Shown here piece by piece: positions 17,082-25,350 of a DNA stretch of 37,822 nt. Position 1 is the first letter of the stretch. Every line of letters starts with the position of its first letter. The translations under genes were made by a program, and so were the position numbers. The DNA is taken from positions 1 to 37,822 of the forward strand of contig QKHE01000062.1 of the NCBI GenBank assembly GCA_003250155.1. Direction: 5' to 3'. Source of the stretch: Chloroflexota bacterium (GTDB taxonomy: Bacteria > Chloroflexota > Limnocylindria > Limnocylindrales > CSP1-4). A model generated the notes under the pieces. It saw nothing but the letters and a program-made list of their open reading frames with translations, made no database searches and was not told the DNA's origin.

Positions 17082-18615
17082 CCGATCGAAGGCGGCGGAC
17101 GGCGAGCGACCGTTCCCGCCGGGCGAGTACCCGATCGTCGTCGTCGGCTCCGGGCCCGGGGCGCTCCAGACGACCTACTTCCTGTCACGGCTCGGAATCG
17201 AGCACGCCGTGATCTCGGCCGACCCGGAGCCGGGGGGGATGTTCCGCCACTGGCCGTTCTTCCAGCGCCTGCTGTCGTGGACCAAGCCATATGCCGGTCC
17301 GGATCGCCACACCCGGGCCTTCGAGCGCTGGGACTGGAACAGCCTGCTGGCCCGGGAGCCCGAGCTGCGAGGGATGGCCGTCGAGTTCATGGACGGCACG
17401 TCCGACTTCCCCTCGCGTCCGGAGATGGAGGCGAGCCTGCAGGCGTTCACCGAGCGCGCCAAGCTGCCCATCCGTCACGACTGCACGTGGACCGGGACGC
17501 GGCACGAGGAGACCGCGGACGGCGATCGCTTCGTCCTCGAGACGACCGACGGCGAGTACCGCTGCCGGTTCGCGATCATCGCCGTCGGGGTCGCCGAGCC
17601 GTACTCGCCGACCGTGCCGGGCATCGAGCTGGCGGTGCACTACGCCGACACCCGCGACGCGTCGACCTATGCCGGCAAGCGGCTGTTCATCATCGGCAAG
17701 CAGAACTCGGGCTTCGAGCTCGCGACCGGCCTGCTCCAGTGGGCTGCCAGGATCACGCTCTCGTCGCCCTCGCCGGCCCGGACCTCGATCGAGGCCGGAT
17801 CGCTGATGGGCGTCCGGGCGCGCTACGTCCAGCCGTTCGAGGATTCCGCGCTCGGCGGCGGTGTCGACATCCTGGCGGCGAGCCTGAAGGAGATCAGCCG
17901 AACGCCGGATGGCGCGCTGCGCATCGACCTGAACCGCAGCGACACCTCGATGCCGCTGACGGTCGTGGCCGACGAGGTGATCGCGGCGACGGGGTTCACC
18001 TGCCCGCTGGTGGACCTCCCGGCGCTCGGCGTGGCGACGTTCGGCCACTCGAAGCTGCCGGCGCAGACGGACTTCTGGGAGAGCGCGACCGTGCCCGGGA
18101 TCTACTTTGCCGGCACGATCACCCAGGGCTGGGCGGGCCTCAAGAAGCACGGGATCTCGTCGTATTCCGGGGCGGTCCAGGGTTTCCGCTACAACGCCCG
18201 CATCCTCGTCCGGCACATTGCCGAGCGGCATTTCGGGATCGTCCTCGACCGGCCCACGATCGCGCCCGCCGACCTGCGCGACTACCTCTTGGCCGAGGCG
18301 ACCTCAGCGCCCGAGCTGTGGCATCAGAAGGCCTACCTGGCCAGCGTCGTGACCCTCGACCCGGAGGCCGGCATCGTCGACGAGGGGATCCTGCCGCTGA
18401 CGACATTCCTCGACGGTGGCGCGCCCGAGGCCATCGCCGTGACGCTCGAGGCCGACGGGACGAACATCTTCCCGGTCATCTACGTCCGCCACGGCGGGCG
18501 GCAGGAGGAGCACGTCCTCGAGCCCGACCCGCTGCACGACTACGAGGGCGGGACGTACCGTCGCGCCGTCGGGGCGATCCTCGACCGGGTCGTCGCCGGC
18601 GCCTCGGCCGCCTGA
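17074..18615 (+). CDS. FAD/NAD(P)-binding oxidoreductase, flavin monooxygenase-like
   Basis: This 513-residue flavoprotein has an FAD-binding Rossmann motif near residue 20-30 ('VVVGSGPGALQT') and a second dinucleotide motif at about 205 ('FIIGKQNSGFELA'). It also has the 'ATG' segment before the C-terminal FAD contact ('VIAATGFTC') and 'GIYFAGTITQG'. The pattern is that of the FMO/TrkA-type oxidoreductases (COG2072-like). I see no CxxC of thioredoxin reductases. The last 120 residues after 'AERHFG' are an extra region of unknown role. The GTG start lies within the preceding CRP-like gene, so the two are translated together, which suggests allosteric pairing. The substrate is unknown. Confidence 0.85.
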   Translation: MSSRSKAADGERPFPPGEYPIVVVGSGPGALQTTYFLSRLGIEHAVISADPEPGGMFRHWPFFQRLLSWTKPYAGPDRHTRAFERWDWNSLLAREPELRGMAVEFMDGTSDFPSRPEMEASLQAFTERAKLPIRHDCTWTGTRHEETADGDRFVLETTDGEYRCRFAIIAVGVAEPYSPTVPGIELAVHYADTRDASTYAGKRLFIIGKQNSGFELATGLLQWAARITLSSPSPARTSIEAGSLMGVRARYVQPFEDSALGGGVDILAASLKEISRTPDGALRIDLNRSDTSMPLTVVADEVIAATGFTCPLVDLPALGVATFGHSKLPAQTDFWESATVPGIYFAGTITQGWAGLKKHGISSYSGAVQGFRYNARILVRHIAERHFGIVLDRPTIAPADLRDYLLAEATSAPELWHQKAYLASVVTLDPEAGIVDEGILPLTTFLDGGAPEAIAVTLEADGTNIFPVIYVRHGGRQEEHVLEPDPLHDYEGGTYRRAVGAILDRVVAGASAA

Positions 18616-18640
18616 CCGCCACACCTCGGGCGTCGATACG

Positions 18641-19279
18641 ACGAGCCTGATCGGGCCGCTGCTCGCCGGAGCGGCGGCCGGCTATGCCGTCGCGATCCCC
18701 GTCGGCGCGATCGCGGTGCTCGTCGTGGACACGGGCGTGCGCCGGGGCTTTCGTCCGGCCGCGGCCGCGGCCGCCGGCGCGGCGACCGCCGATGGCCTGT
18801 ATGCGACGCTGGCCGTCGTGGGCGGCACGGCCGTGGCGGCCGTGGTGGCGCCGTGGATCGTGCCGCTGCGCGCGGCCGCGGTCGTCGTGCTGCTGGTGAT
18901 CGCAGCGCGCGGGCTCGCGGCGGCTCGCGCGACGGTACCGTCGGCCGAGCCTGCCTCCCGAGCGCGGTCCGCTGGCTCTGGCGCCGGCCCGGCGTCGCTC
19001 TATCTCCGGTTCCTGGGCCTCACCCTGCTCAACCCGATGACCGTGATCTACTTCGCCGCACTCGTCCTCGCGCTGCCGATCCTCGAGGGCGGCCCGCTGG
19101 CGCGACCTGCCTTCGCCGCCGCGGCCTTTGCCGCGTCGCTGTCGTGGCAGTTGCTCCTCGCGGCCGGCGGCGCGATCGCCCACCGCCGCCTGCCCGCCCG
19201 ATTCCAGGCGTGGCTCGGCATCGTCGGCAGCGTGATGATCGCGGCGTTCGCGCTGCTGATCGCCCGGGACCTCGTCTGA
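18641..19279 (+). CDS. LysE family exporter, no canonical start codon
   Basis: This is a roughly 212-residue membrane protein of the LysE/RhtB amino-acid exporter type. The first helix reads 'GPLLAGAAAGYAVAIPVGAI', the family's N-terminal signature with the Pro-x-Gly step. Later helices include 'FLGLTLLNPMTVIYF', the second family signature. Six hydrophobic segments fit. The ORF track begins at GTG 18716, which would cut off half of the first helix. No ATG, GTG or TTG occurs in frame between the upstream stop and 18716. In-frame ACG codons at 18638 and 18641 and CTG at 18647 sit exactly where the family starts. I give 18641 as the likely start. There is no clear ribosome binding site, and coupling from the gene ending 26 bases earlier is possible. 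Confidence 0.75.
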   Translation, partial: TSLIGPLLAGAAAGYAVAIPVGAIAVLVVDTGVRRGFRPAAAAAAGAATADGLYATLAVVGGTAVAAVVAPWIVPLRAAAVVVLLVIAARGLAAARATVPSAEPASRARSAGSGAGPASLYLRFLGLTLLNPMTVIYFAALVLALPILEGGPLARPAFAAAAFAASLSWQLLLAAGGAIAHRRLPARFQAWLGIVGSVMIAAFALLIARDLV

Positions 19280-19306
19280 CCCGGGCCTGGACGCTGACCC
19301 CAGGCC

Positions 19307-20052
19307 TCAGCGGCGGCCAGGTGCCCCGTCGTCCAGGTCGTCATCGAGGTCATCGGCGTCGTCGTCGTACTCGTCGAGCCTCTCCTCGCCCTCGAGGTCG
19401 ACCTCGGCGACCCCGCCGACCGCGTCGTCCGGCGGCGTCAGGAACCAGTACACGGCCCAGCCGTCAGGTAGATCCACACCGACTCGAGGTTGCCGGCGAC
19501 GGCGGCCGGAGCAAGCGATCGGGCCGGGTTGACCGACGCGCCGCTCAGCGGGATGCCGGCGAAGTGGATCACGACCAGGGTGATCGGGATCACGAACACG
19601 GCGTGCGTCGGGTGGGTGCGCGTGATCGTCAGGATCACCGCGACGAAGATGGCCGTCAGGATCACCTCGGTCGCGAACGACGGCCCATCGGTGAGGCCCG
19701 GCACGGTGCGCGTCGCCGCGACGAACTCGCGCGACGTCAGCAGCAGCATCGCCAGCGACGCGCCGAACGCGCCGACCACCTGGGCGACGAGATAGGCGAT
19801 CCCGGTCACGATGTCGATCCGCCGATCGAGCACGGCCGCGAGCGTCACGGCCGGGTTGAAGTGCCCGCCGGAGACGTGGCCGGCGACGGCGAGCGCGCCG
19901 AGCAGCGCGAGGCCAAAGCCGAACGGCACGACCAGCAGGATGAAGGTCGAGTTGCCCTGGCCCGCGACGAGGGCGCTCACGATGGTCAGCGAGCCGACGC
20001 CGACGAGGATGAAGGTGCCGACGGCCTCGGCGACCAGCGCGCGGACGTTCAT
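19307..20052 (-). pseudogene. Aquaporin/glycerol facilitator (MIP), frameshifted in helix 6
   Basis: The N-terminal 190 residues are a good MIP channel. Both pore motifs are intact ('GGHFNPAVT' and 'GASVNPARS') and five helices are clear. The frame then reads 'ESVWIYLTAGPCTGS' and stops at 19438. In the next frame the expected ending continues as 'YWFLTPPDD' followed by an acidic tail to 19307. About ten residues of helix 6 are missing at the junction near 19455-19470, so a small deletion that is not a multiple of three explains both facts. The gene may be broken in the organism, or this may be an assembly error. The start is well supported by GGGAGGG before ATG 20052, which overlaps the aldolase stop as ATGA. 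Confidence 0.75.
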
Positions 20053-20792
20053 CGATCCCTCCCTGGGTTGCCCGATCCACGGTCCGGATCAGCGGTCCGG
20101 CGTTCGAAGGATAGACCGCCGCCGGCCCGCTCTTCCCGGCCGGTCGTCGCGATGGCGGACCGGATCACGAGGGCGTCCCGCCAGGTGCGGCACAGGACGT
20201 CCACCAGCTCGAGCCGGTCGACCGCCTGGCGGATCGCGTCGGTCGGCGGTCCGCCGCCCACCGCAACGGCGCCATGCCGCTCGAGGAGCACCGCCCCGGA
20301 CAACGGCTCCGGCCCCGCCACGAGGGCGCTCGCGACGGCCTCGGCGAGCGGCTGGCTGCCCGGCTCGCCGAACGGCACCACGGGCAGACGCGGCAGGAAC
20401 AGCGCCGTCTCCGGGAGCGCGGCGGGATCCGGCGCGACGCCGGCGAGGGTCAACGCCATCGACGCCGGCACGTGGGCGTGGACGACCGCCGCCACGTCGG
20501 GGCGGGCGCGGAGGACGGCTCGGTGAATCGCCACGTCGGAGCTCGGCCGCAGCCCGGGCGCGCTCAGCGGTGCCGTGGGATCGAGTGGGACGATCAGCAG
20601 GTCTGCAGGCTCGAGCTCATCCTTGCGCACCCCCGCCGGGGTGATCAGCAGCCGCCCATCCGCGAGGCGAATCGACAGGTTGCCCTCGGTCGCCGAGATC
20701 AGGCCCCGCGCGCCGAGTCGTCGCCCGGCCGCGACGACCGCGTCGCGAAGCGCCCCGAGGTCCTCGAGTCGCGCGGAATCCGGGCCGGCCAT
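20049..20792 (-). CDS. Class II aldolase/adducin family protein
   Basis: This 247-residue protein is a metal-dependent aldolase or epimerase of the fuculose-phosphate aldolase type. Visible features are 'GNLSIRL' for phosphate binding, 'HAHVP' with two metal His, and 'LLERHGAVA' with a third. These are the residues that bind zinc in L-fuculose-1-phosphate aldolase and ribulose-5-phosphate 4-epimerase. The C-terminal 30 residues are charged and probably disordered. The substrate is unknown. Nearby sugar import by a mannose-family PTS is 12 kb away, so any link is speculative. Its TGA overlaps the aquaporin ATG, so the two are co-translated. The ATG has a TACGAT box 9 bases upstream and no clear Shine-Dalgarno sequence. 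Confidence 0.85.
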   Translation of the reverse strand: MAGPDSARLEDLGALRDAVVAAGRRLGARGLISATEGNLSIRLADGRLLITPAGVRKDELEPADLLIVPLDPTAPLSAPGLRPSSDVAIHRAVLRARPDVAAVVHAHVPASMALTLAGVAPDPAALPETALFLPRLPVVPFGEPGSQPLAEAVASALVAGPEPLSGAVLLERHGAVAVGGGPPTDAIRQAVDRLELVDVLCRTWRDALVIRSAIATTGREERAGGGLSFERRTADPDRGSGNPGRDR

Positions 20793-20801
20793 CGCGAGAC
20801 C

Positions 20802-20807
20802 ATCGTA
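20802..20807 (-). promoter_or_regulatory. -10-like TACGAT before the aldolase gene
   Basis: On the minus strand TACGAT lies 9 bases before the ATG at 20792, with no Shine-Dalgarno sequence between. It would give a leader of only a few bases. The spacing is less exact than for the other leaderless candidates. Confidence 0.3.
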
Positions 20808-20844
20808 GCCAGCGCGCTGGCGCCGAGCGAGGCGACGGGCGACG

Positions 20845-21006
20845 TCAGGCAGCGAGCGCCGCGACGAAGGTGGCGGTCAGGTCGCGAGCGACGGGCGCGT
20901 CCGGCGCCAGCTCGACGACCACGCCGCAGCCGTCACACCGGACCTCGTCCGCCAGCTCGGCGAGCCGCGTCGCCTCGCCGCAGCACGGAAGCTCAAAATC
21001 GATCAT
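20845..21006 (-). CDS. Small zinc-ribbon-like protein, 53 residues
   Basis: The ORF track buries this gene in a 355-residue shadow frame. It reads as ATG at 21006 through 'PCCGEA' (Cys 8 and 9) and 'VRCDGCG' (Cys 24 and 27) to a TGA at 20845. The paired Cys knuckles suggest one zinc site. The spacing, with the first knuckle as CC instead of CxxC, is unusual. No DNA-binding or enzymatic domain fits in the rest, a short amphipathic C-terminal helix. It lies upstream of the aldolase gene on the same strand and divergent from the ABC transporter gene, with about 50 bases between starts. I see no good ribosome binding site, which lowers confidence. Confidence 0.6.
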   Translation of the reverse strand: MIDFELPCCGEATRLAELADEVRCDGCGVVVELAPDAPVARDLTATFVAALAA

Positions 21007-21057
21007 GACGCCAGCTTGCCCTGACGCCGTGCCACCTTGTCTGTCACGATGCTCGCC

Positions 21058-22014
21058 ATGCCGCGACTCTCGCTGGACCTTCCGGCGATCGACGTCACCG
21101 ACCTCCAGAAGCGCTACGGGCGGATCGACGCCCTCGCTGGCCTGACCATGGCCGTCGGCCGCGGCGAGGTCTTCGGCTTCCTCGGGCCGAACGGCGCCGG
21201 CAAGACGACGACGGTCAAGCTGCTGCTCGGGCTCGCGCGGCCAACCAGCGGCGGCGGCTCCGTGCTCGGCGCTCCCCTTGGCGACCTCGCGACCCGGCGC
21301 AAGATCGGGTACCTGCCGGAGCTGTTCCGCTACCAGCCCTGGCTGCCGGCCCGCGACGTGCTCATGCTTCACGGACAGCTGATCGGGATGCCGCGGGGCC
21401 GTCGCCGCGCCGCGGCGGACGAGGCGCTCGGCCTCGTCGGACTCGCCGATCGGGCCGGCGATACGGTCGGCAAGTTCTCGAAGGGCATGCAGCAGCGCCT
21501 CGGGCTCGCGGTCGCGCTGCTCGGCGAGCCAGCGCTCGTCGTCCTCGACGAGCCGACGTCGGCCCTCGACCCGATCGGCCGCGTCGAGGTCCGCGGCATC
21601 ATCCGTCAGGCCGCCGATCGCGGCGCGACGATCTTCCTGAACTCCCACCTGTTGAGCGAGGTCGAGCAGGTCTGCGACCGCATCGCGGTCATCGACCACG
21701 GCCGGGTCGTCGCGATCGGCGAGCTCGATGACGTGCTCGGCGTGTCCGAGACCGAGATCCGGGCCAGCGGCCTCGCCGCCGCCGACCTCGCCGCCGTCGA
21801 GGCGTTCGGCAGCCCGTCGCTGACCGGCGACCGGCTGGTGATCCGCCCGATGAACCCGGAGCGCGTCCCGGATCTCGTCGCGACGCTCGTCGGCATGGGC
21901 GCTCGAATCCACGAGGTGCGCACCGGCCGGACGTCGCTGGAGCAGCGCTTCATCGAGCTCGTGGCCCAGGATCGGCCGCCGGATGGGACGCCGTCGGCGA
22001 CCGTCCTTCGATGA
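21058..22014 (+). CDS. ABC-2 type transporter, ATP-binding subunit
   Basis: This is a 318-residue ATPase of the DRA/NatA-like exporter class. It carries Walker A 'GPNGAGKTTT', Q-loop region 'GYLPE', signature 'FSKGMQQRLGLA', Walker B 'ALVVLDEPTSALDP' and the switch His in 'LNSHLLSE'. The C-terminal 100 residues are the usual NatA-type extension. It powers the permease encoded next, which it overlaps by ATGA. Start choice is uncertain: ATG 21049 and ATG 21058 are both in frame, and TTG 21037 is unlikely. I prefer 21058, since CACGAT 7 bases upstream fits the leaderless pattern only loosely and no Shine-Dalgarno sequence helps. The substrate is unknown. Confidence 0.93.
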   Translation: MPRLSLDLPAIDVTDLQKRYGRIDALAGLTMAVGRGEVFGFLGPNGAGKTTTVKLLLGLARPTSGGGSVLGAPLGDLATRRKIGYLPELFRYQPWLPARDVLMLHGQLIGMPRGRRRAAADEALGLVGLADRAGDTVGKFSKGMQQRLGLAVALLGEPALVVLDEPTSALDPIGRVEVRGIIRQAADRGATIFLNSHLLSEVEQVCDRIAVIDHGRVVAIGELDDVLGVSETEIRASGLAAADLAAVEAFGSPSLTGDRLVIRPMNPERVPDLVATLVGMGARIHEVRTGRTSLEQRFIELVAQDRPPDGTPSATVLR

Positions 22015-22856
22015 TCACGATCGCCTGGCTCACGATCGGCGAGGCCGCACGGCGGCGCGTCCTGTGGGTCCTCGTCGCGCTGGCGCTCGTGGCCGTCGCG
22101 CTGACGACCTGGGGCGTGGCCTCGCTGCTCGATCTCGGTCGCCGGGAGGGCGTCAGCGAGCTCCAGCTTCGGCTCGGGGTGTCGCAGATCCTGATCTTCA
22201 TCGCCTTCATGTTCGGCTTCGTGCTGGTCATGACCGCGGCCTTCTTCGGCTCGCCGGCCATCGCCGGCGACATCGAGAGCGGCATCGTCCAGGCGCTGCT
22301 CGCGAGGCCCCTCCGGCGGTCCTCGTACCTCGTCGGGCGCTGGCTCGGCCTGGCCATCGTGATCGTCGGCTACGCCGTGCTGTCCGGCCTGCTGGCGATC
22401 TTCGCCGTCGATGTCGTGTCCGGCTACCGCCCGCCGAACGCGCTGCTGCCGGTCGCGTACCTGGCCGGCCAGGCGATCGTGCTCCTGTCGTTGACCGTGC
22501 TGCTGTCGACGCGCTTGCCGCCGATCGCCGGCGGCGCGATCGCGGTCGTCGCCTACGGGCTCGCGTGGATGGCCGGCGTGCTCGGCAAGATCGGCCTGGC
22601 GATCGGCACCAGCGGCCTCGTCGGCCTGGCCGACGCCTCGCGCCTGCTGCTGCCGACCGACGCGATGTGGCAGGGCGTCGTGTACGGCCTCGAGCCGGCA
22701 TTCGTCATCGATGCCATCGGCGACACACCGGCCGGTCGCGGCAACCCGTTCTTCGCCGAGACGCCGCCGAGCCCCGAGATCGTGGCCTGGGCCGTGGTCT
22801 GGGTCGTCGTCGTCCTGGTGCTCGCGACGAGCCAGCTCCGGCGGCGCGAGCTGTGA
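22011..22856 (+). CDS. ABC-2 type transporter, permease subunit
   Basis: This 281-residue membrane protein has about six helices: near residues 15-40, 65-90, 115-140, 145-170, 175-200 and 255-275. The segment 'AGDIESGIVQALLARPLRRS' between helices 2 and 3 is the coupling region typical of ABC-2 permeases of the NosY/NatB kind. A loop of about 55 residues near 200-255 is likely extracytoplasmic. The start ATG overlaps the ATPase stop by four bases, so a stoichiometric complex is expected. The gene's own stop overlaps the next start as GTGA. Confidence 0.88.
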   Translation: MITIAWLTIGEAARRRVLWVLVALALVAVALTTWGVASLLDLGRREGVSELQLRLGVSQILIFIAFMFGFVLVMTAAFFGSPAIAGDIESGIVQALLARPLRRSSYLVGRWLGLAIVIVGYAVLSGLLAIFAVDVVSGYRPPNALLPVAYLAGQAIVLLSLTVLLSTRLPPIAGGAIAVVAYGLAWMAGVLGKIGLAIGTSGLVGLADASRLLLPTDAMWQGVVYGLEPAFVIDAIGDTPAGRGNPFFAETPPSPEIVAWAVVWVVVVLVLATSQLRRREL

Positions 22857-23395
22857 CTGCCGAGACGCCGGTCGGCCGGCTGACGGTTCACCTCGGCCAC
22901 GGCGCGAGCGGCACGGCGGCGAGCATGCGGTCGCACGTCGAGGGGCTGCGGGCGCGCGGCATCGACGCGCTTGCGGTCGACGTGCCAAAGCGGCGGGCGG
23001 AGGACGCCGTGGCGGTGTGGCGTGAACGCGTGCCCGACGGGCCGGCCACCGTCGCCGGCGGTCACTCGTACGGCGGCCGCGTGGCCAGCCTCGCGGCGGC
23101 CGAGGCGGGGGTGGCGTATGCAGGGTTGGTGCTGTTCAGCTATCCGCTCCACCCGCCCGGATCGCCGGACCGCGCAGCGGCGCGCGTCGCACACTGGCCG
23201 TCGATCGACTGTCCGGTGCTGCTGCTGAGCGGCGAATCCGATCCGTTTGCCCGGATCGAGCTGCTGCGGATCGCCGTTCGTGACCTGCCGAACGCGACGC
23301 TGGTGACCTACCCGCGCCTCGGACACGGGCTGGCGCGGGTGCTCGACGATGCGCTCGACCGCGTCGCGGCCTTCGTGCAGTCGTTGGCCCGATGA
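22853..23395 (+). CDS. Small alpha/beta hydrolase
   Basis: This 180-residue enzyme has a complete catalytic triad pattern: nucleophile Ser in 'GGHSYGG', Asp in 'LSGESDPF' and His in 'RLGHGLA'. An oxyanion-type 'HLGHGASG' lies near the N-terminus. It resembles the KANL3/Tex30-like and dienelactone-hydrolase-type small hydrolases. The ORF track shows a 470-residue frame from 21983, but the part before 22853 is a shadow of the permease gene. GTG 22853 overlaps the permease stop as GTGA, so it belongs to the exporter operon and might process the exported compound. That link is inference. Confidence 0.88.
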   Translation: MTAETPVGRLTVHLGHGASGTAASMRSHVEGLRARGIDALAVDVPKRRAEDAVAVWRERVPDGPATVAGGHSYGGRVASLAAAEAGVAYAGLVLFSYPLHPPGSPDRAAARVAHWPSIDCPVLLLSGESDPFARIELLRIAVRDLPNATLVTYPRLGHGLARVLDDALDRVAAFVQSLAR

Positions 23396-23422
23396 GTCGA
23401 CACGAGGAGGAGGAGGCTTCGA

Positions 23423-23980
23423 ATGTTCCCTGATCGTGGTCCCGGCGAGCGCGGCGCGCTCGTGCTCGGCGTGGTGCTCATCGTCCTCGGCGCCCTGGCC
23501 CTGGCCGGCCGGGCCCTGTCGATCGACCTGTTCGGCATCGGCTGGCCGGTGCTCGTGATCGCGCCCGGCGTGGCCCTGTTCGCGGTGGCGATCGGGATCG
23601 GCGGTGCGGCCGGCGTGGCCGTCGCGATCCCGGGCGGCATCGTGACGATGGTCGGCGTCGTGCTGGCGTTCCAGTCGGCGACCGGGCTGTGGGCCACCTG
23701 GGCCTACGCCTGGGCGCTCGTCGCGCCGGGTGGAGTGGGTCTCGGGATGATGCTCTACGGGGTCGTCGCCGGCGAGCGCGACATCGCCCGGACCGGGATG
23801 CCGGTCCTGCTGACCGGGCTCGGGCTGTTCATCGGCTTCGGCCTGTTCTTCGAGGGCCTGCTGCACCTCAGCGGGCCGGACCTGTCGCTCGGCGAGCCGG
23901 CGCTCGCCGTCGGGCTGGTGCTGCTCGGCGTGCTCGTGCTGCTCTCGGGCCTCGTCGGCGGCGGTCGCCGGCGAGTCTGA
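23423..23980 (+). CDS. Multi-pass membrane protein, unknown
   Basis: I do not recognise this 185-residue protein. It is nearly all hydrophobic: about six helices rich in Gly, Val and Leu, with short polar loops and a basic end 'GGGRRRV'. An N-terminal 'GPGERGALVLGVVLIVLGAL' helix and a later 'WPVLVIAPGVALF' hairpin recall the small LiaF/DUF5668-like membrane domains found beside envelope-stress genes. The resemblance is weak. It begins at ATG after a strong GAGGAGGAGG, 27 bases past the hydrolase gene, and is probably the last gene of the exporter operon. Confidence 0.75.
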   Translation: MFPDRGPGERGALVLGVVLIVLGALALAGRALSIDLFGIGWPVLVIAPGVALFAVAIGIGGAAGVAVAIPGGIVTMVGVVLAFQSATGLWATWAYAWALVAPGGVGLGMMLYGVVAGERDIARTGMPVLLTGLGLFIGFGLFFEGLLHLSGPDLSLGEPALAVGLVLLGVLVLLSGLVGGGRRRV

Positions 23981-23990
23981 CGCGGCGCGA

Positions 23991-25253
23991 TCAGCCGATC
24001 GAGACGACCCGGTAGCGGACGGGGCCGCGGGGCGTTCGAACCTCGACCTCGTCGCCCGGACGGTGTCCGAGGAGGGCTGCCCCGACGGGTGATGCCGAGC
24101 TGAGCCGGCCCGCGGCGGGATTCGCCTCGGCGCTTCCGACGAGCGTGAAGACCGTCTCCTCGCCGCCGCTCTCGACGGTCACCACGGAGCCGAGGCCGAC
24201 GCGCCCGTCGGCCTGGTCGGTCACGACGACGGCCCGCCGCAGCCGGTCCTCGATGCCCTGGATCCGACCCTCCAGGAACGACTGTTCCTCGCGCGCCGCG
24301 TGGTACTCGGCGTTCTCTCGCAGGTCGCCGAGCTCCCGGGCCGCCTTGATCCGGGCGACGACCTCGGGCCGCCGGAGGCGGGTCAGCTCGTCGAGCTCGG
24401 CGCGCAACCGCTCGAGCGCCTCCGCCGACAGCTCCACCGGCGCGGGCGCGCTGGCCGGCACCGTCGCCGGGGTGGGGGAGCGACGCGTTCGCGGGGCCGC
24501 GTCCGACGCCCTGGACCGCGATGCCTGGGCTCGCCGTGGCGATGCCGGCGGCCGGCGGGCCGCACGCACGACGCCCGTCCCGTGTTCGTCGGCGCGCGCG
24601 CCCTCCGCGTCCCCGGGTGGGAGCTCGACGACCCGCCGCCCCGGCTCCGGCGGTCGCGGCGCTTCCGGTAGGACCGAGCCGCTGATGCCGTGGGCCTGGC
24701 GCTCGCCCGTCGGGCGCCGCAGCGTTGCCCAGGGCAGCTCGAGCGCCCCGTCCGGTCGGTCCGCCAGCCCCGGCCCACGGCCGGCGGCGAACGCGTCGAG
24801 GATCGCGTCGAGGTACTCCTCCGACGCCTCCGTCTCGGCCCACCAGACGCGGAGGTCGACCGCCGGCCGCAGCAGGTGCAGCCACTGACCATCGGGATGC
24901 GGCGCTCGATCGCCGGGGATGTGTCCGACGAGCGCGGCGACCCGGCGCCCGATCGAGCTCATCGTCGCGCCGGCGAACAGGACGCCCGACGACGGCCACC
25001 ACAGCGACGCCAGCCGGCTCGCGAGCGCTTTCGAGGTGGGCCGCTCACCGTCGAGGCGCAGGCCCGGGACGCGCTCGAGCCACTTGCCGACGCGGCTCAC
25101 GTCGAGGGGTGCGGCGGGGAGCGGCGCGGCGAGCTCGACGACGTACACGCCCGGGCCTCGGCCGGCGACCGGCCGGGACCAGCGGGCCGGGCCGTCGACG
25201 AGCAGCCCGACCTCGCGGACGAGATCGGCCGCGCCGGGCGTCGTCGGGGTCAC
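23991..25253 (-). CDS. GIY-YIG-like domain fused to GreA transcript-cleavage factor
   Basis: This 420-residue protein joins two parts. Residues 30-155 follow the GIY-YIG nuclease order: 'GVYVVEL' (35-41), 'VLFAGAT' (91-97), basic residues at 103-104, and an acidic helix '[11 protein letters not shown]' (140-150). The YIG tyrosine is replaced, so nuclease activity is doubtful. Residues 160-272 are a Pro/Arg-rich linker. Residues 273-420 are a full GreA: coiled coil with '[16 protein letters not shown]' (309-324), keeping the acidic tip residues that drive RNA cleavage by RNA polymerase, then the FKBP-like C-terminal domain. GTG 25253 is supported by TACCGT six bases upstream; the longer track ORF overlaps the divergent gene. 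Recruitment of GreA chemistry to a nucleic-acid structure is my inference. Confidence 0.8.
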   Translation of the reverse strand: MTPTTPGAADLVREVGLLVDGPARWSRPVAGRGPGVYVVELAAPLPAAPLDVSRVGKWLERVPGLRLDGERPTSKALASRLASLWWPSSGVLFAGATMSSIGRRVAALVGHIPGDRAPHPDGQWLHLLRPAVDLRVWWAETEASEEYLDAILDAFAAGRGPGLADRPDGALELPWATLRRPTGERQAHGISGSVLPEAPRPPEPGRRVVELPPGDAEGARADEHGTGVVRAARRPPASPRRAQASRSRASDAAPRTRRSPTPATVPASAPAPVELSAEALERLRAELDELTRLRRPEVVARIKAARELGDLRENAEYHAAREEQSFLEGRIQGIEDRLRRAVVVTDQADGRVGLGSVVTVESGGEETVFTLVGSAEANPAAGRLSSASPVGAALLGHRPGDEVEVRTPRGPVRYRVVSIG

Positions 25254-25259
25254 CGGCGG

Positions 25260-25265
25260 ACGGTA
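25260..25265 (-). promoter_or_regulatory. -10 box TACCGT for the leaderless GreA-fusion gene
   Basis: On the minus strand TACCGT matches TANNNT and is followed by six bases (CCGCCG) and the GTG start. No Shine-Dalgarno sequence exists here. It overlaps a GGTACC palindrome. Confidence 0.45.
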
Positions 25266-25350
25266 CCACTGGCTGTTCCCAGACGGTACGGCCGGGTCTG
25301 GCGGCGGCCCCGCCGGCGGGGGATGCTGTCCGCACGTCGGGGGAGCGACG

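Noticed and set aside
21983-22852. First part of the 470-residue plus-strand ORF
   Set aside because: It is an Arg-rich shadow of the ABC permease frame; only the part from GTG 22853 is a real hydrolase.
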